8,699 bases of DNA. Source: Aquificota bacterium. GTDB lineage: Bacteria > Aquificota > Aquificia > Aquificales > Hydrogenothermaceae. Below the pieces are notes generated by a model. It was not told where the DNA came from and searched no databases. It worked only from the letters and a program-made list of their open reading frames with translations. The position numbers and the translations under genes were made by a program. The stretch is taken from contig JAADDV010000036.1 in assembly GCA_013153795.1 (NCBI GenBank), positions 1 to 8,699 on the forward strand, read 5' to 3'. Position 1 is the stretch's first letter. Each line of letters begins with the position of its first letter. Below, one piece after another: positions 1-4,249 of the stretch.

Positions 1-30
1 AAACTGGAAGTTTTAAAACTTCCAGTTTTT
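1..30. terminator. Perfect palindromic hairpin, probable terminator of the minus-strand unit
   Basis: Bases 1-28 form a perfect 28-base palindrome with 14-base arms centred between 14 and 15. On the plus strand it is followed by TTTTT and on the minus strand it is preceded by AAAAA, as expected of a bidirectional intrinsic terminator. It lies 30 bases beyond the stop of the leftward gene at 61-378. The window edge hides what follows on the minus strand, so the full minus-strand U-tract cannot be judged. Any gene entering from the left on the plus strand would also be terminated here. Confidence 0.7.
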
Positions 31-60
31 ATTTAGTATAAACTTAGATTTGCGTTTTTA

Positions 61-378
61 TTAGGAGCTTTGTTGTTCAATCCATTTTTTATATTCTTCA
101 AACTCTTTTTTAAGTTTTTCTAACTCTTCTTTATGTTTTGCCGCCTCTTGTTTTGCAAGTTCAAGCTCTTTTCTAGCCTGTTCAATTTCTATTTCCTTTT
201 CTTTTCTCCATACATACATAAGAGTTAGACCATAACCAAAGAAAACTATAGTGTAAAAAACTACTGCTTCTGGTCTAATAACACCTTCTCCTCTAAGAAC
301 ACTTAGATACATAGAACCAACAGTAAGAACAAGAATAAAGAAAAAAGTAATACCAAAAAACTTTACAAATTTAATCAT
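61..378 (-). CDS. Small membrane protein with two transmembrane segments and a coiled-coil tail (LapA-like architecture)
   Basis: This is a 105-residue protein of unknown function. Two hydrophobic segments lie at about residues 7-28 and 37-57, separated by a short loop (RGEGVIRPE). A Lys/Glu/Gln-rich helix of about 45 residues (59-102) follows and looks like a cytoplasmic coiled coil. The layout resembles LapA/DUF1049 proteins, but no diagnostic motif was recognised, so the resemblance is architectural only. The start at 378 is chosen over the longer in-frame start at 420 because GGAGGG (385-390 on the complement) stands at good spacing before it. The longer reading would run 45 bases into the upstream gene. 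The chosen ATG overlaps the TGA of the CoA-binding gene as ATGA (375-378), which suggests translational coupling. It is the last gene before the palindrome at the window start. Confidence 0.75.
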   Translation of the reverse strand: MIKFVKFFGITFFFILVLTVGSMYLSVLRGEGVIRPEAVVFYTIVFFGYGLTLMYVWRKEKEIEIEQARKELELAKQEAAKHKEELEKLKKEFEEYKKWIEQQSS

Positions 379-803
379 TTTTTTCCCTCCAGAAGTCTTA
401 TACACTCTATTTTCATACATCTATCAACAACTACATTGTATCCTTCTTCTGAAAGCTCTTTTACTACTTCTTCATTTACTGTTCCTGGCTGAAACCAAAA
501 AGTTTTAAAGCCTTTTTTCTTTGCTTCTTTTGCTATTTCTGGAATAGCAGAAGGATTTCTAAATACGTCTACTATATCTATTTCTTCAGGAATTTCTTCA
601 AAAGAGGATAAAACTTTTTCTCCTAATATTTCCTGTCCTGCATAGATAGGATTTATAAAATACATTTTAAATCCGTATCTTTTGACAACTTCAGAAACAA
701 AGTATGAAGGTTTTTCAGGTTTTGGGGATATTCCTACCACTGCAACTGTTTTACTTTCTTCTAAAATTCTTTTTATATCTTCATCTTTATCTATAATAGG
801 CAT
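375..803 (-). CDS. CoA-binding domain protein, YccU family
   Basis: This 142-residue soluble protein has the compact Rossmann-type CoA-binding fold (CoA_binding_2 type) seen in YccU-like proteins and in the N-terminus of succinyl-CoA synthetase alpha. Visible family marks are the first strand and nucleotide loop VAVVGISPKPEKPSY (20-34), a central D-V-F-R-N-P motif before helix AIPEIAKEA, WFQPGTVNEE around 103-112, and the end motif DRCMKIE (127-133). Length matches the stand-alone family. The start at 803 has AAGGAGG at 811-817 on the complement. It lies 58 bases downstream of the lipoprotein gene on the same strand and overlaps the next gene by four bases. YccU proteins bind CoA, but their physiological role is not settled. 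No direct link to sulfur oxidation is visible. Confidence 0.88.
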   Translation of the reverse strand: MPIIDKDEDIKRILEESKTVAVVGISPKPEKPSYFVSEVVKRYGFKMYFINPIYAGQEILGEKVLSSFEEIPEEIDIVDVFRNPSAIPEIAKEAKKKGFKTFWFQPGTVNEEVVKELSEEGYNVVVDRCMKIECIRLLEGKK

Positions 804-861
804 TCTAAACCTCCTTTTTAATTAGATTAAGTTGTATATATATAATCTTATATGAGGTTTA

Positions 862-1452
862 TCATTTGCAGTTTTCTATACAGATTTTCTTTATCTCTAT
901 TCTCCCACCACAATTTTGAAAGCAAATATCATATATTTCTTTACACTGGCAGTCTTTATCACAAAGAAGCTGTTGTTGTTTTAATATATCTTGATAAGAA
1001 GGTTTTTGAGGTTTTACAGGTCTTTCTGGTTTTTTATACTCCCATCTTCTAATAAGGTCTTTATAATATTCCATTTCATCACACCATTTCTTATCTACAA
1101 AGCAACGCCTTTTATAAAATTCATACTCTTCTTTTAGTCTTATGTATGTTTCTTGCCATAAGGAAAACTCTTTTAAATATCTATCATATTCTTTTAAAAA
1201 TATTTCATACTCTTTTTTAAAATCCTCCAACTGTTTTTTATAAATGTCTTCTGCTCTTTTTAAAGCTTCATTTAAACATTTTTCATGACTTTTTTTACAC
1301 TGATTTCTACACTCTACAAAATTTTTCTCACAAATTTTTATACATTCTTTTCCTTTCTTTGTTGGAGGAGGTTTATAAATAGTTTTTATTTCGTACTTTG
1401 GAGAGCAAGAAAATAAAAGAAAAAATAAAAAAAGAAAAATAAGCTGTTTCAT
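862..1452 (-). CDS. Cysteine-rich helical lipoprotein of unknown function, divergent from the sox operon
   Basis: This 196-residue precursor has a lipoprotein signal peptide: MKQL, a hydrophobic stretch, then L-F-S-C with the lipidated Cys at 16. The mature part contains 14 further cysteines, an even number. An N-terminal ladder has Cys at 37, 41, 48, 52 and 59 (C-x3-C-x6-C-x3-C-x6-C). A middle pair sits at 117 and 124. A C-terminal set lies at 164, 168, 170, 177, 181, 191 and 195, again with CX3C pairs. Between them runs a long Lys/Glu/Tyr/Phe-rich helix (about 60-137), then a Pro-rich turn (PERPVKPQKP). This suggests a disulfide-tied helical hairpin or coiled coil in the envelope. No CxxCH haem motif is present and no family was recognised. 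The start at 1452 is preferred to 1491 because GGAGG (1461-1465 on the complement) precedes it and the signal peptide then begins correctly. Its position opposite soxX suggests shared control. Confidence 0.8.
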   Translation of the reverse strand: MKQLIFLFLFFLLFSCSPKYEIKTIYKPPPTKKGKECIKICEKNFVECRNQCKKSHEKCLNEALKRAEDIYKKQLEDFKKEYEIFLKEYDRYLKEFSLWQETYIRLKEEYEFYKRRCFVDKKWCDEMEYYKDLIRRWEYKKPERPVKPQKPSYQDILKQQQLLCDKDCQCKEIYDICFQNCGGRIEIKKICIENCK

Positions 1453-1460
1453 TAAAAAGC

Positions 1461-1465
1461 CTCCA
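1461..1465 (-). promoter_or_regulatory. Ribosome binding site deciding the lipoprotein start
   Basis: GGAGG on the minus strand lies 8 bases before the ATG at 1452-1450. It fixes the start there rather than at the in-frame ATG at 1491, which would add 13 residues ahead of the signal peptide. Confidence 0.8.
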
Positions 1466-1473
1466 AAAAGCTG

Positions 1474-1491
1474 TTGTCCCATTTGGGACAA
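1474..1491. promoter_or_regulatory. Perfect dyad, candidate enhancer/operator site
   Basis: TTGTCCC (1474-1480), ATTT, GGGACAA (1485-1491) is a perfect inverted repeat with 7-base arms. Its centre lies about 117 bases before the start predicted from the sigma-54-type promoter of soxX, a typical distance for an NtrC-family activator. It also covers about -2 to +16 of the inferred lipoprotein transcript on the other strand, where a bound protein would repress. A second, overlapping inverted repeat, ATTTGG (1481-1486) with CCAAAT (1493-1498), could compete as RNA structure. A degenerate half-site AGGACAG occurs at 1508-1514. The binding protein is not known from this window. Confidence 0.5.
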
Positions 1492-1495
1492 TCCA

Positions 1496-1504
1496 AATAT
1501 ACCA
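1496..1504 (-). promoter_or_regulatory. Candidate extended -10 promoter of the leftward lipoprotein gene
   Basis: Read on the minus strand, TGGTATATT (1504 to 1496) matches an extended -10 element, TGn plus TATATT. No good -35 box stands 17 bases further up. Transcription would begin near 1489, about 37 bases before the ATG at 1452, inside the perfect dyad. Confidence 0.35.
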
Positions 1505-1573
1505 GAAAGGACAGAAAAACTGGATTACTAAATTTTTGCGCTTGTAAGTGTTTCATTTTATTGAAATAATTTT

Positions 1574-1589
1574 TGGCATTCTTTTTGCT
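1574..1589 (+). promoter_or_regulatory. Sigma-54-type (-24/-12) promoter of the sox operon
   Basis: TGGCATTCTTTTTGCT agrees with the sigma-54 consensus TGGCAYRNNNNTTGCW at every fixed position except one: T replaces the purine at position 7. The GG and GC doublets have the required spacing. Transcription would start near 1600 and give a leader of about 24 bases, with GGGAGG at 1612-1617 before the soxX ATG. The overlapping sequence TGCTATAAA (1586-1594) can also be read as an extended -10 element for the housekeeping sigma factor. No good -35 accompanies it, but dual use or misassignment is possible. Confidence 0.6.
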
Positions 1590-1611
1590 ATAAAGTTTGC
1601 AAATATTTTTA

Positions 1612-1617
1612 GGGAGG
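1612..1617 (+). promoter_or_regulatory. Ribosome binding site deciding the soxX start
   Basis: GGGAGG stands six bases before the ATG at 1624. It excludes the in-frame TTG at 1597, which would lie at or before the predicted transcription start and has no such site. Confidence 0.85.
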
Positions 1618-1623
1618 TCAAAA

Positions 1624-2148
1624 ATGAGATTTAAACGGCTTATAGCTTCTACTTTGGCCAGTATGGGACTTTTCTCATTTATTTCTTCTACTAACGCTGA
1701 AGAGATTTATTTTGAACATTCTTCTGCTAAAGAAATAATGCTTAAAGATATTCCACCAGGTCCAAGACATTATGCTGTCCCTGAAAACTGCAAATTAGAC
1801 AGCAAAGATTTTATAAAGAAGATGGCACCAGTTGGACAAAAGCTTTTTAATGATAAAAAAACTGCTAACTGTGTTGCATGTCATTGTGCCCCTGGCTCTA
1901 AAGGTTGTGGAAATATAGGACCAAACCTAGCTCACTATGCTTCAACCCTTATGAAAGCTCCTTATCTTGGAAATCAGAAAAAAACTCCAAGCTGGATTTT
2001 CCAGAGAATTGCAGATTACAGAGTCCAGATACCGCCAGAATATCAAAAAGAACCTTATTTCAACATTATGACAGTCAACCTTACAACAGGAATGCTTAAT
2101 TATGACCAAGTGTGTGCTTTGTCTGCATATATCCTTTCTCTGGAGTAA
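1624..2148 (+). CDS. soxX: SoxX, monohaem c-type cytochrome subunit of SoxAX
   Basis: SoxX pairs with SoxA in the periplasm to join thiosulfate oxidatively to the SoxY carrier cysteine and pass electrons on. The 174-residue precursor has a Sec signal peptide (1-25, ending TNA before EEIYF). One haem motif, CVACH, sits at 83-87, followed by the typical GPNL (99-102). The family's C-terminal segment ends ...YDQVCALSAYILSLE. The sixth haem ligand is probably Met149 (in FNIMTVN) or, less likely, Met157. Extra cysteines at 56, 88, 95 and 164 are unusual; Cys88 directly follows the haem-binding His. The start at 1624 is set by GGGAGG. It is the first gene of the operon, and the thioredoxin gene follows after three bases. 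SoxX identity rests on the haem motif, size and position with soxYZAB. Confidence 0.92.
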   Translation: MRFKRLIASTLASMGLFSFISSTNAEEIYFEHSSAKEIMLKDIPPGPRHYAVPENCKLDSKDFIKKMAPVGQKLFNDKKTANCVACHCAPGSKGCGNIGPNLAHYASTLMKAPYLGNQKKTPSWIFQRIADYRVQIPPEYQKEPYFNIMTVNLTTGMLNYDQVCALSAYILSLE

Positions 2149-2151
2149 AAG

Positions 2152-2586
2152 ATGAAAAAAGTACTGGCTGTTTTTCTTTTCCTAACAGGGATTTCTTTTG
2201 GAGATATAAACTGGTTTTCTCTAGAAGACGGCTTAAAGAAAGCAAAAGAAGAACAGAAACTTGTTGTTATTTATATAACATCAAAACACTGCCAGTACTG
2301 TAGAAAAATGGAAAATACAACATTCAAAGATAAAGAGATTCAAGAATATATGAACCAGCATTTCATTCCTATAAAAGTTGAAAAAAACTCCAAAGATGGC
2401 TGGGTTGTTAGAAAAAGATATGGATATGTAGGAACACCTACTTTTCATTTTTTAGAGCCAGACGGAAAAAAGATTAAAACCCTTTTTGGTGCATGGACAC
2501 CTGAAGAATTTATAGGAATTCTCAAATACTTTGCAGAAGGACATTACAAAACAACAAATATGACTGAGTATTTTATGAAAAATTAA
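2152..2586 (+). CDS. soxW: Exported thioredoxin-like protein, SoxW-type
   Basis: This 144-residue thioredoxin-fold protein has an N-terminal signal sequence (1-17, MKKVLAVFLFLTGISFG). The active site is CQYC at 47-50 in the setting IYITSKHCQYC, and the cis-proline is at 96 in VGTPTFHF. The order and spacing match single-domain periplasmic thioredoxins of sox clusters (SoxW/SoxS types), which reduce disulfides or keep SoxYZ reactivable. The gene begins three bases after the soxX stop, and its ribosome binding site (GGAG, 2142-2145) lies in the last codons of soxX. The two are therefore probably coupled in translation. No lipobox is seen. The CQYC active site is certain; the symbol soxW is assigned mainly from context, and the true substrate is unknown. 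Confidence 0.82.
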   Translation: MKKVLAVFLFLTGISFGDINWFSLEDGLKKAKEEQKLVVIYITSKHCQYCRKMENTTFKDKEIQEYMNQHFIPIKVEKNSKDGWVVRKRYGYVGTPTFHFLEPDGKKIKTLFGAWTPEEFIGILKYFAEGHYKTTNMTEYFMKN

Positions 2587-2598
2587 GGAGGATAAATG

Positions 2599-3063
2599 AT
2601 GAACAGAAGAAAATTTTTAAAAACTGTTGCTATATCAGGTGCTGTAGTAGCAGTATCTCCTGCTTTAACAGGTTCTTTTAAAGCAGAAGCTAAAGGGGAA
2701 GGTTTAAAGAAGAGAACACTAGAAGAGGCAATGAAAGATATTTTAAAAGGGAAAAAACCTGTTGAGTCAGAAAAAGTAAAACTTATAGCTCCTTCTATTG
2801 CTGAGAATGGAGCTGTTGTTCCTATAAAGGTTAGTGTTGTTGAACCTATAGAAAATGTTAAGGCTATTCATATCTTTGCAGAAAAAAATCCTGACCCATG
2901 GACGGTATCTGCTCATTTAACACCTCAAAATGGAAAACCTTATTTTGCAACAAGAATAAGGCTTGCAAAAACTATGAATGTTTATGCTGTTGCTGAGCTT
3001 TCTGATGGTTCAGCAATAATGGCAAAGAAAGCCGTTAAAGTAACAATTGGTGGATGTGGTTAA
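2599..3063 (+). CDS. soxY: SoxY, sulfur carrier subunit of SoxYZ
   Basis: SoxY carries the growing sulfur intermediate on a cysteine at the end of a flexible C-terminal arm. The 154-residue precursor has a twin-arginine signal (NRRKFLKTV, RR at 3-4) with likely cleavage after AEA (31), so it would be exported folded, usually together with SoxZ, which has no signal of its own. The C-terminus reads VTIGGCG with Cys153 next to last. Most SoxY proteins end GGCGG, so one glycine is missing. Two ATGs lie in tandem at 2596 and 2599. The second is given because AAGGAGG (2585-2591) is then seven bases away, but 2596 remains possible and adds one Met. A 26-base gap separates it from soxZ. Confidence 0.95.
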   Translation: MNRRKFLKTVAISGAVVAVSPALTGSFKAEAKGEGLKKRTLEEAMKDILKGKKPVESEKVKLIAPSIAENGAVVPIKVSVVEPIENVKAIHIFAEKNPDPWTVSAHLTPQNGKPYFATRIRLAKTMNVYAVAELSDGSAIMAKKAVKVTIGGCG

Positions 3064-3089
3064 TCAAAAAATTTAAGGAGGATTAAACT

Positions 3090-3422
3090 ATGGCAAGAAC
3101 AGCTTTAATTAAGATAAAACCAAGAAGATATAAAAAAGGAGATATAGTAAGAGTTGACTCAGTTATTATGCACCCTATGTATAACGGCCTTATCAAAGAT
3201 AAAAAAACAGGAAAACCTATACCTCCCCACTATATAACAGATGTTGAAGTTTATTATGGAGACCAGCTCATAACAAAAATAGATGTTAATGCATCTGTTT
3301 CAGCAAACCCATACTTCTCTTTCAATCTAAAAGTTGATAAAGAGGCACCTTTAAAAATGATTTGGAAAGATAACAAAGGAGAAATTACTGAAAAAGTTAT
3401 TCAAATCAAACCTCGTGGTTAA
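3090..3422 (+). CDS. soxZ: SoxZ, partner subunit of the SoxYZ carrier
   Basis: This 110-residue protein has the immunoglobulin-like beta fold expected of SoxZ and no signal peptide, consistent with piggy-back export with SoxY through the Tat system. Recognisable family segments are the start ARTALIKIKPRRYKKGDIV, HPMYNG (28-33), PPHYITDV (45-52) and ANPYFSFNLK in the second half. Length is typical. A clear AAGGAGG (3075-3081) precedes the ATG. The soxA gene follows after 11 bases. SoxZ binds SoxY and shapes recognition by SoxAX and SoxB; it has no cysteine here, as expected. Confidence 0.95.
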   Translation: MARTALIKIKPRRYKKGDIVRVDSVIMHPMYNGLIKDKKTGKPIPPHYITDVEVYYGDQLITKIDVNASVSANPYFSFNLKVDKEAPLKMIWKDNKGEITEKVIQIKPRG

Positions 3423-3433
3423 GGAGGAAGAAG

Positions 3434-4240
3434 ATGAAGAAAAAGCTTTTAGCTGGGCTTTTATCGGCAGCTGCTGCTGCCCTTTTTATAAATGTAAATG
3501 CTGAAGAAGCTGGTCAGGCTATTTCTGAGGAAGACTGGAAACTTTATGAAGAAGGGATAAATCCAGGAGAGGTTTTTGCAGAAGAAGTTGGCGGCAGTTT
3601 ATTTGAAAAACCTATGGGACCTAAAAAACTATCCTGTGCTTCGTGCCATGTGAAAGATGGAGATGTGGAGGACAGAGTAGCTACTGCAGCAGCTTATTAC
3701 CCCAAATATGATAAAGATGCAAAAACTGTTATAAATCTTGAGCAAAGAATCCAGATTTGCCAAAGTAAACACCAAAAAGTCAAACCTTTCTCTTTAAAAA
3801 GTGAGGAAAATACAGCTTTAACAACTTACTTATACTATCTTGCCCAAGGGACAAAAATAAATGTAGATACAACCTCACCAATAGCTAAAAAATTTCATGA
3901 TTATGGAAGATATGTCTTTACTCTAAAAAGAGGAAAAAGAAACCTTTCCTGTCAGGTATGTCATGAATTTGCAGTAGGAAAAGTTTTAAGAATGCAGTGG
4001 CTCAAACCTCTGGGTTTTGAATATAACGGAGTAAAAGGAACAACAGCAGCTGACCACTGGCCAGCATTCAGAATGACAAAAAATAAAGTCCAAACTCTAC
4101 AACAAAGATTTCAAGGTTGTATGAAGCAATCAAAGCAAAAAGTTCTTCCTCTTGGTTCAGAAGAAATGGTGGCTTTAGAGCTTTATGTTAAAGCCTTGTC
4201 TAATGGAGCTGAACTAAAAACACCAGGTTTAAGAAGGTAG
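3434..4240 (+). CDS. soxA: SoxA, dihaem c-type cytochrome catalytic subunit of SoxAX
   Basis: This 268-residue precursor has a Sec signal peptide (1-23, ending VNA before EEAGQ). Two haem c motifs are present, CASCH at 68-72 and CQVCH at 173-177. This makes it the dihaem form, as in Rhodovulum SoxA, rather than the monohaem type. Each haem has its expected distal cysteine: Cys109 (LEQRIQIC) for haem 1 and Cys229 (QQRFQGCM) for haem 2. Cys229 corresponds to the modified, cysteine-persulfide ligand of the catalytic centre. The WPAFR segment (209-213) before Cys229 contains the conserved active-site arginine region. The enzyme transfers thiosulfate onto SoxY in the periplasm. The ribosome binding site AAGGAGG overlaps the soxZ stop (3421-3427), and soxB begins nine bases downstream. 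Confidence 0.95.
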   Translation: MKKKLLAGLLSAAAAALFINVNAEEAGQAISEEDWKLYEEGINPGEVFAEEVGGSLFEKPMGPKKLSCASCHVKDGDVEDRVATAAAYYPKYDKDAKTVINLEQRIQICQSKHQKVKPFSLKSEENTALTTYLYYLAQGTKINVDTTSPIAKKFHDYGRYVFTLKRGKRNLSCQVCHEFAVGKVLRMQWLKPLGFEYNGVKGTTAADHWPAFRMTKNKVQTLQQRFQGCMKQSKQKVLPLGSEEMVALELYVKALSNGAELKTPGLRR

Positions 4241-4249
4241 GAGGACAAA

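Noticed and set aside
824..848. Inverted repeat AGATTA...TAATCT between the lipoprotein and CoA-binding genes
   Set aside because: Only six-base AT-rich arms with a long loop; too weak to call a terminator or operator in this base composition.
852..1052. Plus-strand open frame of 66 codons
   Set aside because: It lies opposite the cysteine-rich lipoprotein, has no ribosome binding site and gives no protein-like pattern.
1453..1491. Longer lipoprotein start at 1491
   Set aside because: It would put 13 residues before the signal peptide, lies in the dyad, and the GGAGG at 1461-1465 serves the ATG at 1452.
1597..1623. Longer SoxX start at TTG 1597
   Set aside because: It would sit at or before the predicted transcription start, and the GGGAGG site and signal peptide both point to ATG 1624.
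3848..3854. GGGACAA half-sites inside soxA and in the porin gene (6753-6759, 7172-7178)
   Set aside because: They are single half-sites in coding sequence, without the opposing arm seen in the perfect dyad at 1474-1491.
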